Shown: in pieces, positions 26,773-36,920 of the stretch
How positions within the stretch are numbered: the stretch's first letter is position 1
Layout: the number at the start of each line of letters is the position of its first letter
Assembly: GCA_033060915.1 (NCBI GenBank)
Contig: CM065378.1
Span: 17,970,001-18,034,000, forward strand
Direction: 5' to 3'
DNA: 64,000 nt
DNA from: Euryodendron excelsum
Taxonomy: Eukaryota > Streptophyta > Magnoliopsida > Ericales > Pentaphylacaceae
Program-made: the position numbers and the translations under genes
Notes under the pieces: model-generated
The model's input: only the letters and a program-made list of their open reading frames with translations
The model's database searches: none
What the model was told of the DNA's origin: nothing

Positions 26773-28369
26773 TCATACCAAAATAGCCTCGATCTCATCT
26801 TGAGAGACTGGTGTTCTTTTGGGCTGCAGAGATGCTTTTCCTCCTACACTCATGTTAGATGGGGCAGACCTTGAAAACAAAGTTTGCTTAGCATTACCAG
26901 ATGCAGATGTTTCTTGAGGCTGGGAAGTCGAACCTACAAAATAATTACCTGAATACTTAGGTAGCATTAGGAATTAAACACAAGCACACACGACAACTAG
27001 TTTAAGTAGTAAAAATTATCAATTCGATGCATGATATTCAGGTCATAAACTTCACTTTTTCAAACTGAATAGATCATTAATTTGATGCTCCATGTTTCAT
27101 GAACATCCACTACTATATATAAAGATAGAACCAATCTTGTGCTTGGCCGCTAATCTTCTACTGCCACTACAGTTGGCTGCAAGTGCAAACATGCCTCAAA
27201 ATTCTCCTTGTATTCAAAAGATGACTGTATAAATTCTATTTTCTCAACAGCACCTACCTATGTTACAATTACTATAACCACCTATAAACACTAACGACAA
27301 TTAAATATTGTTCTCATGAACAAAAAATTGAAAAAAATAACAAAACAACAAATAAAATTGCAGGCTTCTAGACTTCTAGTATCCTCTAAATTGAATAATA
27401 CTCTATGCATCCGCATTGATAAATCACACTAACCTCAGATGGTATTTTCACTGAATAAGACAAATAATTTTTTATGTATTGAAAACGAAAAAAGAAGAAG
27501 CCAAACATAAGTACAAAAAATAAGTGCAGGAGTTTATTAGAGAGACAAAAACATAACAAATTGTCAAACGGTAAAATCTATTCTAATATATAAAGGGAAA
27601 ATCCTAATTGGTGTATGTGTCTTTGAAGCACAGTAATGCAAGATAACTGCTCCTCAATGACTGCAAGTGTACCCAACTACTCCACATAATTATTAATAAC
27701 TGCTTCAATTATTCAAAATTTATGGACTCTACGTTCATCTTCTTCACTTGCAACTCTTATGAAATCTCCGACAGTGATTTAAGAGATAAAAATGCTCCAA
27801 AGCGTGTGCACACCCGCTAGTAGAGAAGAATGAAAATAAACCAACATGCTTACAAATTTCGATTGCTTAAAACTCTTCTTCTGCTGCTTGATCCTCATCT
27901 TCCCCATAACAATATAAAGTTTAAACCACTGTTCTATTCACTTTTAATAACCTATTAAATGTTTTGGGTTTAACATTTGTAAATCGAATAAGTTTTGCTT
28001 CATAGCAGATACATTGCATGATTTTGATCGTGTTCAAACCAAACTCAAAACAAACATAAAGCAAATATATCTTCAGAAAATTTCATAAGACCTAATGATA
28101 CAGTGTTTGTTATTCACAATGGCATCGCATATAGACCCAAAACTCATTTATAGATCGGTACGTGTTTAGAGAAATTATGAGGAAAGGAATAATTGGATAC
28201 AGAGTTCAATATATGAACCGATTGACCAGGCAAAATACATCTAAATACAGTATATAAACATCGAAAGTGTATATGGGGAGAAAGGGAGAAAGGACGAACC
28301 AGAAGGTTTTGGATGTCTCTGAGGAAACTTGATGCGGGGTATTCTCTTCATCGCCTGCGCTCCACCCAT
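26773..28369 (-). CDS. KGD4/MRPS36-like 2-oxoglutarate dehydrogenase adaptor
   Basis: Exon 1 at 28300-28369 encodes MGGAQAMKRIPRIKFPQRHP; exon 2 at 26773-26933 encodes GSTSQPQET and, further on, GGKASLQPKRTPVSQDEIEAI. The junction is in phase (70 nt leaves one base). The two conserved blocks, IKFPQRHPKP near the start and a basic-SQ(D/E)EIE block near the end, resemble those of yeast Kgd4 and metazoan MRPS36. That small protein links E3 to the E1-E2 core of the mitochondrial 2-oxoglutarate dehydrogenase complex. As drawn, the protein is 76 aa and ends ...EAILV. A donor (TTTTG|GTATGA) sits exactly there, and relatives usually end with a Gly-Gly tail, so a tiny third exon is likely but was not found. 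Confidence 0.68.
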
Positions 28370-28990
28370 CTTTCTCTCTGTAGATCTCTCAATCGGCGTT
28401 ATGGGCGAAAAAACGAAGAAAGAGGGCTTTATTTCTGCTACTATTGACACGAATTTTGATATTTACCAGTTACAGTACAATTACGACGTTAGAAATGGTT
28501 GTACCTTATTTTGGTAAAAGATGTTATTCTTCTGTCAATAGCATTACGTAGCAGTGGACAGTTGACCGCCCCTGTCTCTGAAACCAAATTCAATTTGAAG
28601 AGCCACTGGGGAAAGGGAGAAGAAATGAAATGAAATGAAATGATTTGACCCCACAAAATTATTTTTTGTGTTTGAGGTGAACTTTTAATAAAAATAAAAA
28701 AATCCAATTAATATTTTTTTATGCTTAAATGTTATGAATAACTGGGGCTAAAATGTAGAGCTCAAAAGAGTTTTCTCAAAATTAAAATTAAATTACATAT
28801 AACTATTATATGGACTTCATTTCATCAAACTCTAATTTCATTTTCCAATTCCTCTACCCCAAATAGTCAGATTCTATAATTTTCTAATAAAGTTAATTAT
28901 TTTATTGTCAAAATTTCTTTCGAAGAGGAGAAAAAAATACCTTTTTTTCTTGTATTTTTTGGTGTGGAATCTTGAAAGTAGCATACAATT
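28370..28990. other. Spacer upstream of the KGD4-like gene
   Basis: This holds the 5' leader and promoter side of the KGD4-like gene, then AT-rich DNA. A short ATGAA pentamer repeat runs around 28625-28643. Nothing else is evident. Confidence 0.5.
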
Positions 28991-28993
28991 ACA

Positions 28994-29605
28994 CCGGGAT
29001 GTAAATACGGCCCAAGGCCCGTAGGCCGCTCCAGCCCGCCTGGCCAAAGCTCGATCTAAGCCCGACTTGGGCCTAACTCGGCCCAAGCCCGAGCACGCTA
29101 TGGGCAGGCATGGGCCATCTTTCTAGAAGCGCGAGCCTGACCCGAAAGCTCGATTGTGAGCTCGTGACCCCTCCAACGACTCTTTCTCTCTCAAATTCAA
29201 TTTGATTTTTTTTTAAACACCCCCCACCCATACCCGTGGCCCCTACTTTTTAAATTTATTTTTCTTAAACACGTTCATTAATTTTATAAATGTAATTCTA
29301 TAAATAATTTACCTTAGTAATTCTTATTAATTATATATAATAATAAATGTAAGTGTAAACCTTTTTTTTTACATAAGTTCAAAGAAATTAAATATATAAG
29401 CTTACAAATAAATTTTTAATTCATAGAATCATAGTGTATAATTTATTATAACAAAATTTATTAGTTTTAAAAAAATAATGCTACAAAAAAACTGGGCAAA
29501 GTTGGAGGCCCGAGGCCTAAGCTCGCAGCCAAGCCTAGCCCAAAAAATGGCTATAGCTCGCAAAGTTCGGCCCGAGCCTGGTCGAGCATTAACATCCCTA
29601 TTTTC
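28994..29605. mobile_element. GGCCC/AGCTCG-rich MITE-like element
   Basis: Both ends are rich in GGCCCGAGC-type words in inverted orientation around an AT-rich centre. The termini read (CC)GGGATGTAAAT on the left and TAGGGATGTTAAT on the inverted right, a hAT-like end. No clean TSD was found, so the limits are approximate. It is non-coding. Confidence 0.5.
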
Positions 29606-29793
29606 ATACAAGAGAAAATAAATTTATTTTTATTAGAGTAAAATATTTTGAAAAACTCTCTATTTATTGAAATTTGTTTAATTTGGGACCCGATTTTTAC
29701 AGTTGATAGAACATGAAAATTTATTTGATGTAGTCTCTAACATATGCGTCTTATATAAAAAAAATAAAATAGCTAAAAAAAACTAATCCAAAT

Positions 29794-30929
29794 TAGGGAT
29801 AGCAATGGAGAGAGTTTGGTACGAGTTTGGTTAAACCTTACCCGCCCCTTATAGAAAAACTCCACTCCACACTTCATTCCAAACCCATAATAGGTTGAAC
29901 CTCTCTATTCTGCTCCCGTCCCACTTAAATTAATCCGGGTTTGGGTTAAAACGGTGCAACCCTTATAAAATTTTAAAACAAACAAACATAATGTAAATTA
30001 TACTGTGGGGGAGTAACCCCCGTCCCAGCCCAATAGATGAGGCCCAATCGGCGCAAGTTAAAGTTGGGCCCACTTTGGTAGCCCAGATCAGAATTAGCGG
30101 GAAGGCCAGACTGCCGACCTTCCTTACAACACAGCCCAAACCACGAAAGGTGGGCCCAAACCGCTAGCGGTCTCTGCGCATTAAATGCAGAGTTGACTCG
30201 CATTTAATACGCATGCGGCTGCCCACGCGACGTGAACGTGCATGTCCGGTCAGCCGGAATCCTCCACGACGGTGCGCCAGACCCTGTGGATAATCAGGCG
30301 GCGTCAATGATGACGCCTACCTAGCAGGCCATGAGAGCCTGCTGGTAGGCTAAGGCAGAACACACTCCCTCGAAAGTCCTATAAATACCCAAGGCACCGA
30401 GAGTCAGGTATGGACAGTTAACCCCCAATATTAACCACTCTCATTTGTCTTCATCGATTAAGCTTGCTGACTTAATCTTCGGAGTGTGATCGGCCCTCTA
30501 CGGGTCGACCCATTCTAACCTCTTCGTCTTGCAGGAGATATCTGGACTCATCCATTTTTGGGCCTGAGAGTTCGGCCCAGCCTTCCAGAAAAATCCCACT
30601 TACATATACTAACTGTAATACTATATAGAATTGATAAAGAATGAGCCTAAGTCTAAGAATAAGAATTATCATTAGAATACTAATATTTACTTATTATATA
30701 AGGATATTTTGTATAATTAAATATAATATACTAATTTAAATATTTATAATATAATCGGGGCGTGTACGGGGTGGGGTGACCTAAACCCTATCCGATTCTA
30801 AACTCGCATCGAGTTTTGCTTTTTTCTCTATACCCCACCTCTAATCTGTTTATTCATACTCCAAACCCTTCACATTAAGAGCGAGGTGAAGCGGGGTTCG
30901 AATTTTTTTGACTCCAATTGCCATTCCTA
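29794..30929. mobile_element. hAT-like element with 8-bp TSD, interrupted by a solo LTR
   Basis: The ends are TAGGGATAGCAATGG on the left and, inverted, TAGGAATGGCAATTGG on the right. They are flanked by ATCCAAAT (29786-29793) and ATCCAAAC (30930-30937), an 8-bp duplication with one mismatch. Without the nested LTR the element would be about 0.5 kb, AT-rich and non-coding. Confidence 0.68.
30004..30604 (+). mobile_element. Solo LTR, 601 bp, nested in the hAT-like element
   Basis: It begins TGTGGGGGAGTAACCCC and ends CCCACTTACA, flanked by the 5-bp duplication TATAC (29999-30003 and 30605-30609). It is much more GC-rich than its host. A TATA box (CTATAAATACCC, near 30380) followed by a plausible transcribed region suggests plus-strand orientation. 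No internal domain is present. Lineage not determined. Confidence 0.75.
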
Positions 30930-30937
30930 ATCCAAAC

Positions 30938-32000
30938 AAGACTTCAACCCACCAGTATTTTACAACTTAAAGCATTAGAAATTGGGGCGAAATTACGGTT
31001 ACCTTTGAAAGATTGAAACTACAAAGTAATAAAGGTGTAAAAGAAATTACAGTGCAATAGTCTGGTAACGACTCTGTCAACTCTAATCAGACGTGTGATC
31101 AGGGCTTGACCCAAAACATATTTGTGTCATTTTGTTAAAATTGCAAGGATGCACCCATCAGGCCATCATCCCTCATTTGGGCTTATTTTGGGAGGTGACT
31201 GCAACCACGGACCCTGGGCCATGCACAAAGGCCCACCATCCCATCAAAACCCATCCCAAAAATCAATTTCATTTGCTACATGTCTTCATCAATCAAATTG
31301 AAATAGATGCTTTTGACAACAGAACAACTTGTAATGAAGATTCCAAAGACATGTTCTTCGGCCCTAATTTTCTTCTTTGTCTTCTCAATGATTGGTGAAC
31401 TTAGCAGTTTGACATGGTCTTACTTGAGAAAGGTCCACGGGCAGTTAAGCCCGGCCCGGAGGGCTGAGGTTGATGGTGATAGCAGAGCAATAATACTAGG
31501 TCTTTGTGTGGTTTGAGGCCGGGAAAGATGGATTGAAATTCTTCAAGTGTGACATAATAGATGACTTGCTTTGTAAAGCATTAATATACTCAAAAATCAT
31601 AGTTTTGGCACTAAGATAGACTGGACTGGTCTGGTCGTTCTCTAAAATGACATGCAATTACCGAAACGCGGATTTTGTTTAGACCAAGTCGTGAGAAAAT
31701 TTTCAATGTAGAAATTACATGAATTGAATAAACCAAAGTTTATATTTTATGATTTTACCATTATATAAAGAGGTTAATTTGATACAATATCAACACAAAA
31801 AAAAAAAAAAAGTGAGATACCAAAATACAATACCTGTCTTTAAGAGTTTATATAAGTAAATCATAAAAAGTAATATTTATAGATATATGTCTCATTTTAG
31901 TAATTAATAGTGTATCAAAATTAAATTCTTTTATATATACTCTTTTGGATATAATTTTAACTACTTTAAATAAAGTCTCTGTTCACTAACTGTTAAAAGT
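30938..32000. other. Spacer without recognised features
   Basis: Mostly AT-rich. Short frames at 31132-31516 have no recognisable content. Confidence 0.45.
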
Positions 32001-32460
32001 GCTACGACCAAATGTCTCCAATGATATTTTTCAATCTAGTGACATTTTCAAGAAATGCCAACATTACTAGTGGCACTTGTATTAGTGGCATTTCACTAGC
32101 ACTTGTAAGTGCCACTAGAACAAGATGGCTAGAGATTTTTTGTGATAATTTTGAGTGCCATGTGAGATACTACTTGTAGTGCTTTCAAATGACATTATGG
32201 AACTTAGTATTAAGAGTTGCTACTATGTAATTCCTTAATGGCCTTTTAAATGCCACAATTGAATAGTTTTATGTGTTTGTAAATCCTTGTATTAGTGGCA
32301 TTGCACCTTTTGGTAATACTTCAAAGTGCTATTGTTCCTCCTTTTAGTGGAATTCATTTGTGCCTCTAACGGAGATGATGAGTGCCAGTACAGTAGAAGT
32401 CTTTTAGGTGACACTTTGAAAGTCACTACTAGCACTGGCAAATTTTTAAATTTTTTGTCT
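32000..32460. repeat. AGTGGCA/TGCCACT-rich repeat, CACTA-like remnant
   Basis: The word AGTGGCA or its complement recurs in both orientations through about 450 bp. An inverted CACTACAAGTAGT-type end occurs near 32165-32181. Clustered short subterminal repeats with CACTA-type termini suggest a fossil non-autonomous CACTA element, but no TSD or full end pair was found. Confidence 0.35.
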
Positions 32461-32748
32461 ATCCTTCAATTATGCTGATGTAAGTGATTGAAGAAAAGGA
32501 AAACAAAAAAAAAAAAGAGAGAAGGAAAATATTTTGAAGTTAATAAAGTATTTTTGAAGGGAGAGGTAGCACCTTAGCAGTCCGTCATTTGTGTTTGACG
32601 GGACTGAAATTGCTAGACTTCGCCTTGTCGTATACTCGACGGCGGTCCTCTTTCCACTCGGGTAAAATCGTGATACATGCTGATGATAAACACACCCATT
32701 TATTTGTGCCCAATTTGTACTCCATGCAATAGTCCCCACTCAGATTAT

Positions 32749-32758
32749 CTATATATAC
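32749..32758 (+). promoter_or_regulatory. TATA box of the 32.8-kb gene
   Basis: CTATATATAC lies about 90 bp upstream of the ATG at 32846, followed by a CT-repeat leader (about 32820-32841). Spacing and context fit a plant core promoter. Confidence 0.6.
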
Positions 32759-32845
32759 ACTCCCCAGGCCTCATGCTTCCTTCATCTCTCACTCGATACA
32801 TTCAATCAACATCACCCACCTCTCTCTCTCTCTCTCTCTCTAAAA

Positions 32846-33262
32846 ATGTTGGGCTTTTTGGATTCTTACTTTAATCAGATTAGCTTTGATGCAACAGCTA
32901 AAGCTAGTAAGCAAAGCAAGCCAAACTGCATATACAGAGACGATTTGGACAAGAAGCTGTCACCAAGCAAGCTCAAGAAAAGAGCCAAAGGCGAAGCGAA
33001 ACCGTTGCTTCAAAAAGAAGATGGGAAGAAACTTGAGAGGGAGAGCCATGGCCGCGTTGAGGAGAAAGGAGGGCTTAAAGTTAAGATTCTAATGACAAAG
33101 GAGGAAGCGGCTCGATTGCTCTCGAAGTGTAAGGATGGAGGAGTGCTTGAATTCAGAGACGTGGCTCGCGAGCTCGTACAAATTCCTGCAAATCGTGTTA
33201 GTGTTGCTTCCTCTAGGAGTTGCAGTAATAGCATACTTCAGAGCATCCCCGAAGAACTTTAG
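32846..33262 (+). CDS. Small plant-specific protein of unknown function
   Basis: A single-exon frame of 138 aa starting MLGFLDSYFNQISFDA. A Lys-rich middle leads into the conserved block LKVKILMTKEEAARLLSKC, then LEFRDVARELVQIP. The same block recurs in the gene at 36.6 kb, so both belong to one plant-only family (possibly DUF7890; not verified). I infer that the K-(V/I)-K-I-x-(M/L)-TKEE segment forms a small strand-helix domain. No signal peptide, transmembrane segment or known catalytic motif is visible. A TATA box and CT-rich leader support expression. Function unknown. Confidence 0.8.
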   Translation: MLGFLDSYFNQISFDATAKASKQSKPNCIYRDDLDKKLSPSKLKKRAKGEAKPLLQKEDGKKLERESHGRVEEKGGLKVKILMTKEEAARLLSKCKDGGVLEFRDVARELVQIPANRVSVASSRSCSNSILQSIPEEL

Positions 33263-34600
33263 ACGAAATCATATTGTAATTGTTGTTTTCTTGCAAGAAA
33301 ATAAGAAGACACAAGGTTATTTATATTTATTTACATATATCCTGCACTTGTTAGTCCTATGCCACTTGAATTTTTCTAGACTTTCCAGTCATTTGCTCTT
33401 GTTTTCACTGGCATCTTTCGGTGAAGGATGAAGGTGGTACAAATAATGCCTGACAGGAGTATTTACTGTGATTGGTATGAAGTGTCGGATCAAATTTCAA
33501 ATTGGTTAAGCAAAATGAGATTCTTGGGGTTATGAATCCATTTAGTTGGTATGTATTGCATCCAAGGCGATTAGATGCCTTCTTTGCCACCATTCAACCA
33601 TTTCAGAAAATGCTCCCAACTGTTATTAATGTATAGTGTTTGTTTAATTATACTATCTTATTCAAACTTTGTATCACTCTATGCCTTTCAGGTTTTTCAG
33701 CGTCAATACTCGCACACCCAAACGATGTCTCGATGTGAGACGCTAGCGGCTAGCAAACTTAAACCCCCCATGTGGCCAGGCCCAAACACCCCACCTGCAC
33801 TAGGCAGGACCAAAGGCCAGTAGACCAAAAAAACTATTTTTTTTTTTGTTTATAACACCAAATTCAACCCAAACTGTTAAAACTAGAAGTGTTAATGTCC
33901 AAATATGGGTCGGCATCTCTAAGCTTGTTGAAAGCAAAGAAATATGGTTAGACAACTTCTTAACGAATATCTCAGTGCCTGAATCCGAATGATTCCTGAT
34001 CACTGGTTGTTGGTTTTTAATAGAATTTTGGGATAAAAATCACCAGTTATATGTCACACTTCAGGGGTTATTTTGACCTTTCTGTTTCAGTTTGATATAT
34101 GGTCTCTGGTACCTTACTAGAACCACACAAGTCTACAGATAATGAATCTTTGAAACCTGTGTATCACGCTTCACCTCAAGTTTCTGTCCAATTTCCGAAA
34201 CATGTTTTACGAGTAAGAGGAAAACTAGGCGAATGGAATTAATGACTGTGATCAATTCTAATCAGGACCATCTTTATGAAAATTTAGTTTGTTTCGTTTA
34301 TCTTGTTGTTCTAGACATGATGATTCTTTTACATATTCAAGCATATATTGAATGGGTAATGAATACTCTGCTCCTAACGTTTTGTGGTTGTGTGATGAAT
34401 ACTCTGCTCCTTGAACTCTGCCATGGGGGATAAAAACATAATTTGACCAATTTTCACCGTGTATTTTTCACGTCACTCACATATGGTTCCTGGAAAATAT
34501 AATGGCAGAGAGATATGTAGAAGGGGAAGACAAATGCCATGTATTATCACCGACTGAAACTGTAAAACTTGAGGACTTTTAACACTTCGGACTTCATGTT
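33263..34600. other. Spacer between the 32.8-kb gene and its dead copy
   Basis: This includes the 3' trailer of the upstream gene. No further coding signal is seen. Confidence 0.45.
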
Positions 34601-34602
34601 TC

Positions 34603-34705
34603 TTTTATCTCTCCCTGACACATTCATTATCACCCACTTCTCTCTCTCTCTCTCTAACCCTGAAAATGTTGGGCTTTTTATCTCTCCCTGACACATTCAT
34701 TATCA
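34603..34705 (+). repeat. 30-bp direct repeat from templated insertion
   Basis: Positions 34603-34632 and 34676-34705 are the same 30-bp string (starting TTTTATCTCTCCCTGACACA), 73 bp apart. The first copy is in the leader of the dead duplicate, the second interrupts its coding region just after the fifth codon. Confidence 0.92.
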
Positions 34706-34860
34706 TTACTTCAATGATATTAGCTTTGATGCAATACTTGACGCCAGGAAACAAAAGACGACAAAGTATATCTACAAAAGATAAATTGGACTAAAATCCA
34801 TCACCAAGCAAGCTTCAGAAAAGAGCTATTGGTGAAGTCAAAGGTGAAGTCAAACTATTC
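34666..34860 (+). pseudogene. Truncated duplicate of the 32.8-kb gene
   Basis: It starts ATGTTGGGCTTTTT exactly like the intact gene. After a 27-bp or so insertion it resumes with matching DNA (TTAGCTTTGATGCAA, then CCATCACCAAGCAAGCT and AAAAGAGC). The insertion and small indels break the frame, stop codons follow, and the conserved KVKI-TKEE block is absent. The CT-rich leader is also duplicated, so the copy arose at DNA level and not from a processed transcript. Confidence 0.85.
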
Positions 34861-36458
34861 ATTTTTAATTGTATAATTGTAGTTCTCTTGCGGTTATAGG
34901 TTGCTGGTTTTCAAGAAAAATTTAATGTAAAAATTACTATATTTGCTATACTTCAGGAGATGTTTCCCGCCATGCCCACCTCTTTTTTTTTTTTTTTTAA
35001 CTATTCTAAAGGGACAAGGATTTTCTTGGAGGAGTTCTTCCTATGGCTCGTGTATATGGTAATATATCATTTGCTTATGTATTTATATATTTATTTTTTA
35101 TTTAAATATATATTTTACAAATATAATAATTGCATGAATGGTGCCTCGTGTAATTCCTCCAATTCAGGTCACAAGAAATCCTTGCCTATGCTAAAATATT
35201 GTTCTTAATTAAAAGATATGCTAATTATGAAGTTGCAGAAAAGAATTCTCTGGCTGCCGTCAGTGAAAAACGAAATGCAAGGAAAAAAAAAAGATATTGA
35301 AACCCGAGGGAGCCCAATGGAGACGGGACGAACGGTAAACGTTGATATCCTAAGTTTGAAATTTAACTGTAGACTCAGATGTTCTAAGTTTAAAATTTGA
35401 CAATTTTTTTTGGGTCAGATAACAAGAGATTTATTTCTTGTGTATTTCTTAATTTTTGTGTGAATGAACTGTCATTGACCAAATTAAAAATGAGATTAGT
35501 CGAGGTGGCTGACCCGGACACCCCTAACCACAAAACCAAAAAAAGAAAAAATCTTTACTAACATACTCTTGAGAAAGTAACACATTTTTGGTAGTATGTA
35601 CTAGTACCATTCAATCAGAAAGTTTTCTTTGAAGTTTATATGGAACACATGCAACTTTTTCTCATTTGTCAGCAGAAAATAGTATTCAAAGTACAGCATG
35701 AAACTGCAATTCGATTTGCCCAGTTTAATTTCCATTAATACATTAGGTTAGTCTAACTGTCTCATCCAACTACAGCAGAAGATGAAAAACTTCTTGCGTT
35801 AAATGCGTGAGGAAATAGGAGCAGAAAGCTCAAGACAAAGCAATGATTCACAAATTTCAAACTTCAATTAAAGTTCTCTTCCGACCTATGGTGTGAAATT
35901 GGAGAGACAGTATTGGACGGTGCCATTGCAATGTGAAATGCGTTAATAGCAAGGTTACAGAAAATCCATATGGGGCAATACTATACAATCAGAAAATCCA
36001 TACAAGTTTACTGAAGTTGAAGAAGCTTAAAATTGTGTAAACATTCAGTTGCACATATGAAAGATAATGTAAAAGATGCTTTTTTGTTAAGAGGGATCGA
36101 TTTTCTTTATGATTGAAAACAATTTCTGTATATGTAGGAGAAGATCTTATAAATTGCGTATCTTATCAACTAGGTAAATATGCACTAGAGAGAATATGAA
36201 ATGTAAGCAGAAAAAGAAGAACAAGATGAAGAAGAACAAAGACAAATATCACTCTCACTACAAGTTAAAATGAAAAAAGAAACTTGGGTACCAATTTTGA
36301 GTCCTCAACCACATCTTGAAGAACTCTTATACATCTTTTCATTCCAGGTAATTGGGGGCTCCAGTCAAGGCAAAAACATAATTACAATTTTGGGTCATAA
36401 CCCATATCAAAAGGCCCCTACATTACAAGAAGAAGAAGAGGATAGCAATTGAAGGGAC
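34861..36458. other. Spacer without recognised features
   Basis: AT-rich with a poly-T run near 34983-34999. Short frames have no family-like content. Confidence 0.45.
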
Positions 36459-36770
36459 TTATCTGTCCATCTCAAGCACTTCAGGGCTCTCCATGATACT
36501 CTCTAGCGAAGGTTTCCACCCTACAACTTTTCCTGATCTCCCTCTCTCTATCTCTCCCAGCACATCTTCTAGCCTCTTCCCTCCTTTATCCTTCAGCTGA
36601 AACATCAACCACTCCAGCTCCTCCTTTGTCAACACTATCTTAATCCTCACCCCACCTGTCTCAAAACCACTTTCCTTTACAAACCCAACTGGTTTTTCTT
36701 CTTTTTCTTGCTGCTCTTCCTCTCTCTCCACTTCATTGCAATGTTTGTATGTCTCCACGCAATTTCCCAT
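36459..36770 (-). CDS. Small acylatable plant-specific protein, paralogue of the 32.8-kb gene
   Basis: A single exon of 103 aa. It begins MGNCVETYKHC: Gly2 with an adjacent Cys is a classic N-myristoylation plus S-acylation signal, so plasma-membrane attachment is predicted. A Glu-rich stretch precedes the family block VRIKIVLTKEELEWLMFQL, then LEDVLGEIERG, and the tail SLESIMESPEVLE. The block aligns with that of the gene at 32.8 kb, but the N-termini differ, and only this one carries the acylation signal. A TATA box lies 140 bp upstream. Function unknown. Confidence 0.82.
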   Translation of the reverse strand: MGNCVETYKHCNEVEREEEQQEKEEKPVGFVKESGFETGGVRIKIVLTKEELEWLMFQLKDKGGKRLEDVLGEIERGRSGKVVGWKPSLESIMESPEVLEMDR

Positions 36771-36910
36771 GATGTCCGACTACCGGAAAACCACTTTCAG
36801 CTTGTGATTTGGCGCTCCGGTAAACCACTTTTTGGATCCAAAACCAATCTAGCCAATAATTTAGTGGTTGTTAGAGATGTCAACTAGTCCAAGTGAGGGT
36901 GGGTAGAAGG

Positions 36911-36920
36911 GTATTTATAG
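36911..36920 (-). promoter_or_regulatory. TATA box of the 36.6-kb gene
   Basis: On the minus strand this reads CTATAAATAC, about 140 bp upstream of the start codon at 36770. Confidence 0.6.

Noticed and set aside
34233..34433. 66-codon frame near the dead gene copy
   Set aside because: It contains an imperfect repeat of a short phrase and no recognisable motif; probably chance.
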